Shown one piece after another: positions 16,975-30,417 of a DNA stretch of 64,000 bases (within the stretch, counting starts at the first letter, position 1; each line of letters opens with the position of its first letter). The notes beneath the pieces are model-generated. The model saw only the letters and a program-made list of their open reading frames with translations, searched no databases and was not told where the DNA came from. A program made the translations under genes and the position numbers. Source of the stretch: Christensenella sp. UBA2853 (GTDB lineage Bacteria > Bacillota > Clostridia > Christensenellales > Aristaeellaceae); the NCBI GenBank assembly GCA_002350845.1, contig DEFL01000048.1, forward strand, positions 60,883 through 124,882, given 5' to 3'.

Positions 16975-18046
16975 ATGGCCTATCTCGTACTTGCTAACGG
17001 GGATATTTATGAAGGAAAGCGGATCGGCGCAGAAGGTGACACCATCGGTGAAATCGTCTTCACCACGGGTGTCGTCGGCTATCTGGAGACCCTGACAGAT
17101 CCCAGTTATGCCGGTCAGATCATCATTCAGACCTTTCCTGTCATCGGCAATTACGGCGTCATCCCCGAGGATTTTGAGGGCACTCCTGCCGCCCGCGGCT
17201 ATGTGGTCCGTGAACTGTGCGACACCCCGTCCAACTTCCGCTCCCAGGGCACACTGGATGCCTTTCTCAAGGAAAAAGGCATCCCGGGCATCTGCGGCGT
17301 GGACACGCGCCAGCTGACCCGCACCATCCGGGAGAGCGGTGTCATGAATGCCTGCATCTGCGATGAGATTCCTGAAAATCTCGACGCAGTCCGCGCCTAC
17401 CGTGTGCAGGGTGTGGTCCCGCAGGTGACATCTGCGGAAAAACGCGTCGTTCCCGCAAAGGGGGACGTGCGTTTTCACGTCGCGCTCATGGACTACGGTG
17501 CCAAAGCCAATATCCTCAGAAGCCTGGTCAAGCGCGGCTGCGAAGTGACCGTCTTCTCCGCCTCCACCCCCGCCTCTGAGATTCTGGAAGGAAACTTTGA
17601 CGGGATTATGCTCTCCAACGGCCCCGGTGACCCCGAGGAAAACGTCTTTGCCATTGAGCAGCTCCGGCAGCTCATCGGGCGTCTGCCCGTGTTCGGCATC
17701 TGTCTGGGGCATCAGCTGACCGCGCTCGCCATGGGCGGAAAAACCATGAAGCTCAAGTACGGCCACCGCGGCGGCAACCAGCCGGTCCGTGAGGTCCGGA
17801 CGGGACACACCTACATCACCTCCCAGAACCACGGCTATGCGGTCGTGGCCGACAGCCTGAAGGGGCTGGGCGGAACGGAGACCTGGGTCAATGCCAATGA
17901 CGGCAGCTGCGAGGGCATCGACTACCCCGAAAAGGACTGCTTTACCGTGCAGTTCCATCCGGAAGCCTGCTCTGGACCGAGAGACACCGGATTCCTTTTC
18001 GATCGGTTCATGCATATGATGGAAGCCAGAAAGGGGGCCAGTGCGC

Positions 18047-18060
<14 letters not shown>
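16975..18060 (+). CDS. carA: Carbamoyl phosphate synthase small subunit
   Basis: This 361-residue glutaminase subunit supplies ammonia to CarB through an internal channel. The N-terminal CarA domain begins AYLVLANGDIYEGKRIG and includes FTTGVVGYLETLTDPSYAGQI. The class I amidotransferase domain has the nucleophile Cys in FGICLGHQL and the His-Glu pair in FHPEACSGP. GAGGTG precedes the ATG, which nearly touches argF. The stop overlaps the carB start by 14 bp, so the subunits are translationally coupled. Its place after argF suggests that this enzyme serves arginine at least as much as pyrimidines. Confidence 0.96.
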
Positions 18061-22078
<4,018 letters not shown>

Positions 22079-22091
22079 TTTTGGTCCCCAT

Positions 22092-22132
22092 GGAAGTCGG
22101 CTCGGAAATCTTTTCCGGCCGCTTCCTTTTTT
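22092..22132 (+). terminator. Intrinsic terminator of the arginine operon
   Basis: An imperfect GC-rich stem (GGAAG.CGGC.CGGAAA with its complement) followed by TTTTTT, just after carB-dapF. Confidence 0.75.
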
Positions 22133-22173
22133 CTTTCCAGTCATGAAAAACATGTCTCTTTCAAAAGACCAAC

Positions 22174-22202
22174 TTGCTCCATTGTTTCTTCACCGCTATA
22201 AT
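22174..22202 (+). promoter_or_regulatory. Sigma-A promoter of recD2
   Basis: TTGCTC, 17-bp spacer, TATAAT, 27 bp before the start codon. Confidence 0.65.
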
Positions 22203-22228
22203 GAAACCGAAAGGAGCGTGGTGCACCA

Positions 22229-24412
22229 ATGGCCCAGATTCGATGCGTTGTTGAGCGCATCACATACCAGTCAGCTGAAACCGGCTATACGGTGCTCAAG
22301 GCTGCGGTCAAGGGATATCATGAACTGGTCCCGATCGTCGGAAATCTCCTCGACGTCAGTATTGGCTCGGTGCTCCTTGTGGAAGGCGAGTGGAAGGTGG
22401 ACGCCAAGTACGGCCGCCAGTTCATCGCGTCCAAGTGGGAGGAAACCCTCCCCGCAACGGTCTACGGCATTGAAAAATATCTCGGCTCCGGCCTCATCAA
22501 GGGTGTGGGCCCTGTCTATGCAAAGAAAATCGTCGCGCAGTTCGGAGCAGACACGCTCAACGTCATTGAGGATGAACCGCAGCGTCTCTCCGAAGTTCCC
22601 GGCATCGGCGACAAAAGGGTATCCAAAATCATTGCATCCTGGGAAAAGCAGAAAGAAGTCAAAAACATCATGCTCTTCCTTCAGGCACACGATGTCTCCA
22701 CCGCGTTTGCAGCCAGAATCTATCAGGCCTACGGCGCGGAATCCATCGAAACCGTCAAAAGCAATCCTTACCGTCTGGCCGATGACATCTGGGGAATCGG
22801 CTTTCGAACGGCAGACACCATCGCCGCAAAGCTTGGCCTGGCCAGGGACAGCTATGTCCGCATCCGCGCCGGCATCCTGTATACGCTCTCCCAGCTCGCC
22901 GACAGCCAGGGGCATGTCTATCTTGACCAGAACGTGCTCGTTCAGGAGGCGGCGAACATCCTCTCCTCCGAATCCGATCCCATGGATCCGTCCTTCGTAA
23001 CCATGTCCCTAGATCACATGGTCCTTGAGAAGGATGTGATCACGGAAACCCTTCCGGATCCCCTGCTGCCGGATGAGGCCCCGCACAGAGCCGTTTATCT
23101 GCCGCCCTTCTTCTTTGCGGAAATCGGGGTGGCCGGCCGGCTGAAGCGGATCCTCAGAACACCTGCACAAACGCTGATTCAGCCGGATCTGCCCGCTCTG
23201 GAGAGGCAGAATCACATCCAGTATGACCAGATCCAGAAGGACGCCATCATCTCCGCCCTGACCAATAAGGTGATGGTCCTCACCGGCGGCCCCGGCACCG
23301 GAAAGAGCACAACCACGCTTGGCATTATTCAGGCACTCAAAGCCTCCGGGCTCCGGATTTCCCTGGCCGCACCGACCGGACGCGCGGCCAAGCGCATGAC
23401 CGAAGTCACCGGCATGGAGGCCAAAACCATCCACCGCCTTCTCGAGTTTTCCCCAAAAGACGGTTACAAGCACAATGAGGAAAATCCGCTGTCCACCGAT
23501 GTGCTCATCGTGGATGAATGCTCGATGATTGACCTCATTCTCATGAACAGCCTGCTCAAGGCAGTCCCTGACAGCGCAAGACTGATCCTCATCGGCGACA
23601 CGGATCAGCTGCCTTCGGTCGGTGCGGGCAATGTACTTCGGGACATCATTGACAGCGGCGCCGTCCCTGTCACCCGCCTGACCCGGATCTTCCGTCAGGC
23701 CCAGACCAGCCGGATCATCATGAACGCCCACCGCATCAATCACGGGGAATATCCTGACATCTGCAACAACGCCGGCAGCGATTTCTTCATGCTTTACAAA
23801 GATACCCCGGAAGCCGCCGCACCGGCCATTGTCGACCTGGTCAGCCGCCGGCTGCCCGGATACTTCCATGTCTCCCCCGAAGCCATTCAGGTGCTCTCCC
23901 CCATGCAGCGCGGGGAAGCCGGGGCTGCGAATCTGAATCTGCTGCTTCAGGAAAAGCTGAATGCCGCAAATGCAGACCATGCGCTCCGCCGCTCCGGCAT
24001 CACCTATCGCCTGGGCGACCGGGTCATGCAGATCCGGAACAACTATGACAAGGATGTCTACAACGGCGATATCGGCCTGGTTTCCTCTGTCAATATGGAG
24101 GAGAGAACCCTGAGCGTCCTCTTTGATGACAGGACCATCAGCTATGACATCACGGAGCTCGATGAAATCGTGCTGGCCTATGCCACCACCATTCACAAGG
24201 CCCAGGGAGCTGAATTCCCTGTGGTGGTCATGCCGGTGCTCAACAGTCATTTCGTCATGCTCCAGAGGAACCTGATCTACACAGGCATTACCCGCGCAAA
24301 ACGGGCGGTCGTCCTCGTCGGCAGCAAGGGGGCTCTGAGCTATGCGATCCGCAATGACAAGGTCGGGCTGAGAAACAGCAGGCTCTCAGCGCGTCTTTCC
24401 GCGAATGCCTGA
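22229..24412 (+). CDS. recD2: RecD2-type superfamily 1 DNA helicase
   Basis: This 727-residue 5'-3' helicase of the RecBC-independent RecD2 class acts in DNA repair and replication fork maintenance. The N-terminal third, typical of RecD2, has an OB-like start (VVERITYQSAETGYTVLKA) and helix-hairpin-helix motifs (GSGLIKGVGPVYAKKI, LSEVPGIGDKRVSKI). The motor has Walker A VLTGGPGTGKST, motif Ia APTGRAAKRM, Walker B VLIVDECSMID, GDTDQLPSVGAGNVL, and C-terminal motifs ATTIHKAQGAEFPVV and LIYTGITRAK. AAAGGAG precedes the ATG. It is a single-gene unit with its own promoter and terminator. Confidence 0.95.
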   Translation: MAQIRCVVERITYQSAETGYTVLKAAVKGYHELVPIVGNLLDVSIGSVLLVEGEWKVDAKYGRQFIASKWEETLPATVYGIEKYLGSGLIKGVGPVYAKKIVAQFGADTLNVIEDEPQRLSEVPGIGDKRVSKIIASWEKQKEVKNIMLFLQAHDVSTAFAARIYQAYGAESIETVKSNPYRLADDIWGIGFRTADTIAAKLGLARDSYVRIRAGILYTLSQLADSQGHVYLDQNVLVQEAANILSSESDPMDPSFVTMSLDHMVLEKDVITETLPDPLLPDEAPHRAVYLPPFFFAEIGVAGRLKRILRTPAQTLIQPDLPALERQNHIQYDQIQKDAIISALTNKVMVLTGGPGTGKSTTTLGIIQALKASGLRISLAAPTGRAAKRMTEVTGMEAKTIHRLLEFSPKDGYKHNEENPLSTDVLIVDECSMIDLILMNSLLKAVPDSARLILIGDTDQLPSVGAGNVLRDIIDSGAVPVTRLTRIFRQAQTSRIIMNAHRINHGEYPDICNNAGSDFFMLYKDTPEAAAPAIVDLVSRRLPGYFHVSPEAIQVLSPMQRGEAGAANLNLLLQEKLNAANADHALRRSGITYRLGDRVMQIRNNYDKDVYNGDIGLVSSVNMEERTLSVLFDDRTISYDITELDEIVLAYATTIHKAQGAEFPVVVMPVLNSHFVMLQRNLIYTGITRAKRAVVLVGSKGALSYAIRNDKVGLRNSRLSARLSANA

Positions 24413-24444
24413 ACAGCAGTCCTGCATCTGACAAAAACACAAAA

Positions 24445-24483
24445 TCCGGCACGGACTTACATGATCCGTGCCGGACTTTTTTA
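24445..24483. terminator. Bidirectional intrinsic terminator
   Basis: TCCGGCACGGA / TCCGTGCCGGA stem with CTTTTTT on the plus side and a T-rich tract on the minus side. It separates recD2 from the convergent DUF3783-type gene. Confidence 0.8.
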
Positions 24484-24867
24484 CTGCTGCGCAGCCTCTC
24501 TGGCTTTTGCCCGCTCCTGCTCAATAGCCATTTTCTCCTGGCGGAGTTCCTCGACCAGAGCAGACACCTTCCATTTTCTGTTGCTCGGGGTAACGATGGC
24601 CTTGAAGCCGCTGAAACGTGGCGTGCACTGCTTGAGATCATCGAGAAAGCCATTGAACTGCTGCTGACCGAAATGGTCCATCAGAAGCAGGGATTCCTCA
24701 AACGCATCCAAGTCATCCTTTCCCGGGAATCCCGCCGTGAGCTCCTTGACCGTCAGCCCCGCCTTCTCCGGCCCCGCCTCAACCATGCGGATCCGGTAGC
24801 GCATGGAAAGCGCCGCGACATGTCCCCGCACCGCTTCCGGGAGATTAAAGCAATAGATTTCAGCCAT
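24481..24867 (-). CDS. DUF3783-type small protein of unknown function
   Basis: This 128-residue protein resembles the DUF3783 family of Firmicutes. It opens with a beta strand (MAEIYCFNLPE), has FEESLLLMDHF and a Leu-rich helix (FNGFLDDLKQ) in the middle, then FKAIVTPSNRKWKVSALVEEL, the most conserved stretch of the family, and ends in a charged coiled-coil-like helix (QEKMAIEQERAKAREAAQQ). The fold may be ferredoxin-like with a terminal helix; no function is established. An acidic-basic composition and no signal peptide suggest a cytoplasmic protein. The start codon follows GGGGACGGGA, and an extended -10 element lies upstream. Confidence 0.65.
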   Translation of the reverse strand: MAEIYCFNLPEAVRGHVAALSMRYRIRMVEAGPEKAGLTVKELTAGFPGKDDLDAFEESLLLMDHFGQQQFNGFLDDLKQCTPRFSGFKAIVTPSNRKWKVSALVEELRQEKMAIEQERAKAREAAQQ

Positions 24868-24909
24868 CGTTCCCGTCCCCTTTTCCGTTCTCAGTCTGTT
24901 CCGAAACCG

Positions 24910-24918
24910 ATTGTATCA
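24910..24918 (-). promoter_or_regulatory. Extended -10 promoter of the DUF3783-type gene
   Basis: Minus strand TGATACAAT (TGn plus TACAAT), with no good -35; 43 bp upstream of the start codon. Confidence 0.45.
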
Positions 24919-24994
24919 TATTTTTTCTTTTCTCACAGCCATGAGTTTCTTCCATGCGCCGGGATGCTCCGGCCTTCCCCATTCGTTCCTATAG

Positions 24995-25023
24995 TTGTCC
25001 CCCCGGGGGCATTTTGCTATAAT
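24995..25023 (+). promoter_or_regulatory. Sigma-A promoter of the PBP1A operon
   Basis: TTGTCC, 17-bp spacer, TATAAT. The spacer contains the palindrome CCCCCGGGGG, which might bind a regulator or simply stiffen the spacer. Confidence 0.65.
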
Positions 25024-25043
25024 CCGTACACGGAGGTGAGCGC

Positions 25044-28007
25044 ATGAGCAGACGGCGCAGAAGAAGCGCAGCTGAGCCATGGGAAGGTTATTCCCCGGAA
25101 GAAATGCCGGAAGACGGAATGCCCATGGAAGAATCACCCGATGCGTCTGTTTCTTCCAGCGATACCGTTTCGTATCGCTTTCCTGAATATAACGATCCCG
25201 ATGAAAACGGGGATCCTGACGCGACACAGCAGTATGTCTCAGCCCCGGAAACCGGGTATGATGAAGAGCCGCCGGTTGAAGAGGATGCCGACAATGTCTG
25301 GGCACAGGAAGATGAAGCCCTGCCGCTTCCCGATGATGACGAATATCTCGATGATGCAGACCATCAGAAGCGAAGCATTTTCAAACCCCGCACCAAAAAA
25401 CCGCCCTTTGTGGTCAGTGTCGGCGTCGGGGTTGTCCGCGCCATGCTGGTGGTGGTCCTGCTCGCAGGCCTGGCCGTCCTGGGCTCTGTCGCCGGGATTG
25501 CCAAAGGCTATGTGGACACGGCTCCGTCCCTGAATCTCGCCGCCCTGGATGACCAGCAGCAGACTTCCTTCATCTATGACAACAGCGGCAAACTGATCAC
25601 AGAATACAAGGGCACGGAAAACCGCATCATGGTTTCCATTGCTGCCATGCCCAAGTATCTGCAGGACGCGTTCGTTGCCGTGGAGGACGCACGTTTCTAC
25701 ACCCATTCAGGCATTGACCTCAAGCGTATTGTCGGTGCCTTTGTCTCCAATCTGTCCTCGTCTTCCACCCAGGGCGGTTCCACCATCACCCAGCAGCTGA
25801 TCAAGAACACACTGCTCTCCTCAGAGCAGAGCTACAAGCGGAAGATTCAGGAGGCTTACCTGGCCCTGCAGCTTGAACAGCAGTACACCAAGCAGCAGAT
25901 TCTGGAGAGCTACCTGAACACCATTTATCTCGGTGAAAACTACTACGGCGTCAAAACGGCGGCGCAGGGCTATTTCGGAAAGGAACTCAGCGAGCTGACC
26001 CTGCGCGAATGCGCCATACTCGCCGGAACCACAAACTCTCCCTATTACTATAACCCCCGCCGCAACTTCTATACCCGGCACAAGGAAGGCGTGGATTATC
26101 CCGCCATTACCAACAACCGCACCAACTACGTTCTTCGCTGCATGTACGAAAACCAGTTCATCACCTATGAACAGTATCAGGCGGCGCTGGATCCGGCCAC
26201 AGCCCATGTGCTGGAAACGGATCCGACGGCCTCCTCGGGCATGTATCCCTATGCCCATTACATCGAATATGCCATCGAAGAAATCATTGATATCTTCCTG
26301 GAGCTCGAGTCCAAGGAAAACACGCCGGCCAACCGTGCCGCCATGGAGCAGAAGTTCCGCACCGGCGGGTACAGTGTCCAGCTGTGCATTGACACGCAGA
26401 TTCAGGAAACCCTGCAGTCCACGATCTCTTCCTGGACCAAGTATCCCAGTCTGCGCGATCCCAGCGACAAAGTGTTCCGTTCCAAGAATTCCGACGGCAC
26501 CTATGACGAAATCGTTGAGCCGCAGGCTGCCGCCGTGGTGCTGGATTACCGGAGCGGTGAAATTCTGGCCATTGTCGGTGGCCGCAACGAGCCGAAGGCC
26601 ATGAAGACCCTGAACCGCGCTACGGACATGAAGATGCCTGTCGGCAGTTCCATCAAGCCGATTTCCGTGTATGCACCGGCCCTGGAGATCGGGGCCTCTC
26701 CAGCGTCTGTTGTCTACAATATGCCGCTTCCCATTCCCGGCTGGAAGGATGCCAAGGGGAATGACACCTGGCCACGCAACTACGGCGGATCCAGCTATAC
26801 CGGCCCCATCACCCTGCGCAAAGCCCTGCAGCAGAGCTCCAACACAGCAGCCGCTCAGACGCTGATGAGCATTGTCGGCGTCAGCCGTTCGGTTGATTTC
26901 CTCCACCAGCTCGGCATTGACGACAATCATATCGATGCAACGCCTTTCGGCGTCACGCTCGGTTCCTCCGGCATCACGCCCATGCAGATGACGGTGGCCT
27001 ACGGCGTCCTGGCCAACAGCGGCATCTACCTCGAGCCCATGTCGGTCAGAGGCATTTCCAAGGATGGCGTGACCGTATGGGACGGAGCTGAAAATCAGAC
27101 CCGCCGCCGCGTGTTCTCCGCCTCCACCAGTTATATGATCGTCGACATGCTCAAGTCAGCCGTGAACAGCGGCACGGGCTCCTCGGCCAAAATCAAGGGG
27201 CAGACGGTCGCGGGTAAAACCGGCACGAACTCTGACCAGAAGGGCGTATTCTTTGCCGGCATGACCGGGCATTACGCTTCCGCCCTCTGGATCGGGCACG
27301 ACAATTACAAGGCACTGTCCAGCAAGTCCACCGGTTCCGGCTCCGCCGCACCGCTCTGGCAGGCCTACATGAGCAAGATTCATTCCGTCAAGGGACTGGA
27401 CGACAAGGATATTCTCTCCGGCAGTCCCAGCGACTACGGGCTGGTTCGCGTCACCACCTGCAACGTTTCCGGCCAGCTGGCCACGGACGCCTGCAGAAAC
27501 GACGCCAACGGCTACGGTGTGACCACCGATTACTGGGCTGCAGGAGCACAGCCGACCGTGTACTGCCAGATGCATCACAGTGCGAATATCTGCGCAGAAA
27601 CCGGCATGCTGGCTTCTGCCTACTGCCCGAATGTGACCGTCAAGGGGGTTGTGGACATTCTCCCCGGTCATCCGCTCTACCAGTTCCTGGGCACACAGTA
27701 CGAGGACACGCTTGAGCAGTATCTCGGCGCATCCTCCGTCTCCTCCTCCATGGTCTGCACCCTGCATACCGAGTTCAGCCAGACCGCTCCGGAGCCCGCA
27801 GAGGACACCTCCGGGTTTGCCGCCGATGCCTATGTCCTTCTGACACAGGCGCAGGATATGCTCAATCTCCTGGATCCGGCTTCCACCCAGTATCAGAATG
27901 TCAGCAGTGCCATTGCCCTGCTCAACGCCGTGCTTTCCACCGGCGGTTCCCAGAGTGATATTATCAGCGCCATGAGCATGCTCACGCAGGCCATGGCCGG
28001 ATTCTAA
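25044..28007 (+). CDS. Class A penicillin-binding protein (PBP1A type)
   Basis: This 987-residue bifunctional enzyme polymerises glycan strands and cross-links peptidoglycan. Residues 1-110 form an acidic, low-complexity cytoplasmic tail after MSRRRRRS; a single membrane anchor follows (about 125-155). The GT51 domain has the catalytic Glu in VAVEDARFYTHSGID, then QGGSTITQQLIKN and the RKIQEAYLALQLEQ motif. The transpeptidase has SxxK in GSSIKP, SSN, and KTGTN. A C-terminal extension with several Cys and a Ser/Ala-rich tail closes the protein. GGAGGTGAGCGC precedes the ATG. It leads an operon with a small nuclease-like gene 4 bp downstream and a SNF2 helicase gene. Confidence 0.95.
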   Translation: MSRRRRRSAAEPWEGYSPEEMPEDGMPMEESPDASVSSSDTVSYRFPEYNDPDENGDPDATQQYVSAPETGYDEEPPVEEDADNVWAQEDEALPLPDDDEYLDDADHQKRSIFKPRTKKPPFVVSVGVGVVRAMLVVVLLAGLAVLGSVAGIAKGYVDTAPSLNLAALDDQQQTSFIYDNSGKLITEYKGTENRIMVSIAAMPKYLQDAFVAVEDARFYTHSGIDLKRIVGAFVSNLSSSSTQGGSTITQQLIKNTLLSSEQSYKRKIQEAYLALQLEQQYTKQQILESYLNTIYLGENYYGVKTAAQGYFGKELSELTLRECAILAGTTNSPYYYNPRRNFYTRHKEGVDYPAITNNRTNYVLRCMYENQFITYEQYQAALDPATAHVLETDPTASSGMYPYAHYIEYAIEEIIDIFLELESKENTPANRAAMEQKFRTGGYSVQLCIDTQIQETLQSTISSWTKYPSLRDPSDKVFRSKNSDGTYDEIVEPQAAAVVLDYRSGEILAIVGGRNEPKAMKTLNRATDMKMPVGSSIKPISVYAPALEIGASPASVVYNMPLPIPGWKDAKGNDTWPRNYGGSSYTGPITLRKALQQSSNTAAAQTLMSIVGVSRSVDFLHQLGIDDNHIDATPFGVTLGSSGITPMQMTVAYGVLANSGIYLEPMSVRGISKDGVTVWDGAENQTRRRVFSASTSYMIVDMLKSAVNSGTGSSAKIKGQTVAGKTGTNSDQKGVFFAGMTGHYASALWIGHDNYKALSSKSTGSGSAAPLWQAYMSKIHSVKGLDDKDILSGSPSDYGLVRVTTCNVSGQLATDACRNDANGYGVTTDYWAAGAQPTVYCQMHHSANICAETGMLASAYCPNVTVKGVVDILPGHPLYQFLGTQYEDTLEQYLGASSVSSSMVCTLHTEFSQTAPEPAEDTSGFAADAYVLLTQAQDMLNLLDPASTQYQNVSSAIALLNAVLSTGGSQSDIISAMSMLTQAMAGF

Positions 28008-28011
28008 CGCC

Positions 28012-28389
28012 ATGCAGAACACCTGTACGGATCCTGAAGCCGTTCTTCAGGCCCTGAGCACGCTCCGCCTTCCCATTCAGTCCGGTGAATATGATCTCCA
28101 CCGTCTGGTCATGGACTGCCTCGAGGACGCCCGGATTTCCTTCCGGCACGAGGTCAGCCTGGCCCCGCGATGCCGCATTGACCTTGTCTGCGGGAGCATC
28201 GGTGTGGAGATCAAGCGCGGGCATGCACAACGGAAACGTGTGCTTGAACAGATCAGGCGCTACCTCTCCTCGGAGGAACTGACCAGCCTGATCCTTGTGA
28301 CCGAACACACACTGAACCTTCCTTCAACTATTGCCGGCAAGGCAGTCTTTGAGGTCTGCCTTGCCAGACTGTGGGGGATTGCCCTGTAA
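28012..28389 (+). CDS. Small PD-(D/E)xK nuclease-like protein
   Basis: This 125-residue protein has a restriction-endonuclease-like core: HRLVMDCLEDARISFRHEVSLAPRCRIDLVCGSIGVEIKRG, that is, an N-terminal helix, a strand with RIDLV and then GVEIKRG, matching the D-...-ExK catalytic pattern. RVLEQIRRYL and LTSLILVTEH then fit the following helix and strand of the fold. No separate DNA-binding domain is visible. It starts 4 bp after the PBP1A stop without a strong ribosome-binding site and its stop codon overlaps the ATG of a SNF2 helicase gene (TAATG), so the two are translationally coupled and probably work together on nucleic acid. Nuclease activity is inferred, not shown. Confidence 0.6.
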   Translation: MQNTCTDPEAVLQALSTLRLPIQSGEYDLHRLVMDCLEDARISFRHEVSLAPRCRIDLVCGSIGVEIKRGHAQRKRVLEQIRRYLSSEELTSLILVTEHTLNLPSTIAGKAVFEVCLARLWGIAL

Positions 28390-30179
28390 TGGATGACATG
28401 TTTTACAACGATGAATTATGGGAAGAAGAAGCGCCTGCGGAGGAGTCCGACGAGGCGCTTCTTCCCGTGTATCTGCGCGCTCAGACCGGGCCTGAGCGCC
28501 CGGCCCTGGGCACCCTGTCCTACAATAAAAAAAGCCGCTGCTGGGTTGTGCGCGGGGATCCCTCCGTCACAGAAATGTGCAAGCGGCTTTTCCCGGGGTC
28601 CAAGGGCGCCCGGCGCGGTGAAGCACGGTTTGCCAATCACAGGAGAATGGTCTCTGACCTGCTCTGGCTGATGCTCCGCTTCCCGCTCGATGTCCGGCTG
28701 GAAGACCTGCCCCGCTGGCAGGAGGCCGTCACAGGCGCCCGGGAGCATGCCCTTCGTGAAGCCCTGGCTTCCACGCTTCCCCAGAGCATGACGCCGCCGG
28801 AAGGCACCTTTTCCGGCCAGCTGATGCCCTTTCAGCAGGAAGGTCTGTCCTTCCTCATGCGTCACGAGCGCACACTGCTCGCCGACGAGATGGGCCTTGG
28901 CAAAACCGTGCAGGCCCTCGCATGCCTTGCTGCATCCCACAGTTTTCCCGCGCTGGTCATTCCGCCTCCGCATCTGTGCCGCAACTGGCAGGAGGAAATC
29001 CGGCGTTTTCTTGTCATCAACGGACAGCCTGCGCGCGTCCACCTGATCACCGGCCTCAAGCCCTACCCGCTGCCTGAAGCAGATGTCTATATCATGCATT
29101 ATCTTCTCCTGCGCGGCTGGAAGACCGTTTTGCCCAATCTGGGATTCCGCGCTGTGGTGTTCGATGAAATCCAGGAACTCCGGCACGCGGGCACAGAGAA
29201 GTATTCCGCCGCCTCGCTGCTCTCCGACAGCGCGGAGCGCGTCATCGGACTGAGCGGAACGCCGATCTACAACCGCGGCGGGGAGATCTGGAATGTCATC
29301 AATATCCTCGACTTCCATTTCCTCGGCGACTGGGAGTCCTTCTCCCGCGAGTGGTGCACCGGCTTTGGCGGAGAGACCGTGCTCCGGCCCGATCTGCTCG
29401 GCGCCTATCTCAAGCGGGAAGGCATGATGTTCCGCCGCACGAAGGACCAGGTTCTCTCCCAGCTCCCGCCCAAGCGCCGTCTCGTGCAGGAGCTCGACTG
29501 GAATGACCGGGTGTATGCCAGTCTGATGGCCGGCGTGCTGCAGGACCTGAAAAAGTGGAAAAATGCCGTGGATCTGTCTCCCCAGCAGAAGCGCATGCTG
29601 GAGGAAAGCATTTCCCTCCATGCACGCCAGGCCACGGGCGTGGCCAAAGCGCCGTATGTGTGCGCCTTTGTCCGTGCCCTGCTCGACGGCGGGGAAAAGG
29701 TCCTGCTCTTTGCGCATCACCACCAGGTGTTTGATATCTATCGGGAAGAGCTGAAAGCCTATCACCCGAAATTCATTACCGGCAGAGAAACCATGGATCA
29801 GAAGGCCGCCGCTGTGCAGGCTTTCATGGAAGAAAAGACCTCCGTCCTGTGCATCTCTCTGCGTTCCGGTTCCGGACTGAACCTGCAGAAGGCCACCTGT
29901 GTCGTTTTCGGCGAGCTGGACTGGTCCCCGGCCGTCCACTCGCAGGCAGAAGACCGGGCACACCGTATCGGCAAAGAGGATTCCCTGCTGTGCTATTATC
30001 TTGTCTCTCCGGCCGGTTCGGATGCGCTCATGCAGGAAACGCTCGGCCTCAAAGTCAGTCAGTTTGTCGGCCTGATGGGCGATACACCCAAAACGCAGGA
30101 GCAGGTCATGGAAGAGGCCGGCTATGCGCGCCGCCATGTGGAGATGCTCGCCCGCTCCCTGCAAGAAGCCATGCCCTGA
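28389..30179 (+). CDS. SNF2 family DNA helicase/translocase
   Basis: This 596-residue ATPase of superfamily 2 remodels or tracks along double-stranded DNA. A 140-residue N-terminal region of unknown fold precedes the motor: QxxG-like LMPFQQEGLSFLM, motif I LLADEMGLGKTVQAL (about 163-177), Walker B VVFDEIQELRH (DEIQ in place of DEAH), motif III GLSGTPIYN, and C-terminal RSGSGLNLQKA and QAEDRAHRIGKED. It lacks the extra domains of large chromatin-type SNF2 proteins. The ATG overlaps the stop of the ExK protein gene. The pair resembles helicase-nuclease modules used in repair or phage defence, but no such role is proved here. Confidence 0.9.
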   Translation: MDDMFYNDELWEEEAPAEESDEALLPVYLRAQTGPERPALGTLSYNKKSRCWVVRGDPSVTEMCKRLFPGSKGARRGEARFANHRRMVSDLLWLMLRFPLDVRLEDLPRWQEAVTGAREHALREALASTLPQSMTPPEGTFSGQLMPFQQEGLSFLMRHERTLLADEMGLGKTVQALACLAASHSFPALVIPPPHLCRNWQEEIRRFLVINGQPARVHLITGLKPYPLPEADVYIMHYLLLRGWKTVLPNLGFRAVVFDEIQELRHAGTEKYSAASLLSDSAERVIGLSGTPIYNRGGEIWNVINILDFHFLGDWESFSREWCTGFGGETVLRPDLLGAYLKREGMMFRRTKDQVLSQLPPKRRLVQELDWNDRVYASLMAGVLQDLKKWKNAVDLSPQQKRMLEESISLHARQATGVAKAPYVCAFVRALLDGGEKVLLFAHHHQVFDIYREELKAYHPKFITGRETMDQKAAAVQAFMEEKTSVLCISLRSGSGLNLQKATCVVFGELDWSPAVHSQAEDRAHRIGKEDSLLCYYLVSPAGSDALMQETLGLKVSQFVGLMGDTPKTQEQVMEEAGYARRHVEMLARSLQEAMP

Positions 30180-30236
30180 CCCTTATCCGCCTTGAGGTTC
30201 AGGCAATCTCTTCTCTATTCTTTTTTAAGCACATAT

Positions 30237-30270
30237 ACGCCTGCACAGCAAGTTCTTGCAGGCGTTTCTT
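30237..30270 (+). terminator. Intrinsic terminator of the PBP1A operon
   Basis: ACGCCTGCA / TGCAGGCGT 9-bp stem with an 11-nt loop, followed by TTCTTT. Confidence 0.75.
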
Positions 30271-30318
30271 TGTTGTTTTATTTCGCTTTATGGTACGTTT
30301 GCTTCCGGATCGCCCGTC

Positions 30319-30347
30319 TTTACTTTTGGCGCTCCGGCCGCTATACT
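30319..30347 (+). promoter_or_regulatory. Probable sigma-A promoter of the amylase gene
   Basis: TTTACT, 17-bp spacer, TATACT. Confidence 0.55.
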
Positions 30348-30354
30348 ACACGCC

Positions 30355-30377
30355 ACGCAGGCGGTTTCCGTCTGCGT
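30355..30377 (+). promoter_or_regulatory. Inverted repeat in the amylase leader
   Basis: ACGCAGGCGG-TTT-CCGTCTGCGT forms a 10-bp stem with one G-T pair, 7 bp downstream of the -10. It could be an operator or a 5' stabilising hairpin. Confidence 0.4.
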
Positions 30378-30417
30378 TCCCTGTAGAAAAACCAACACCG
30401 GGGAGGTGTAAAAATCA

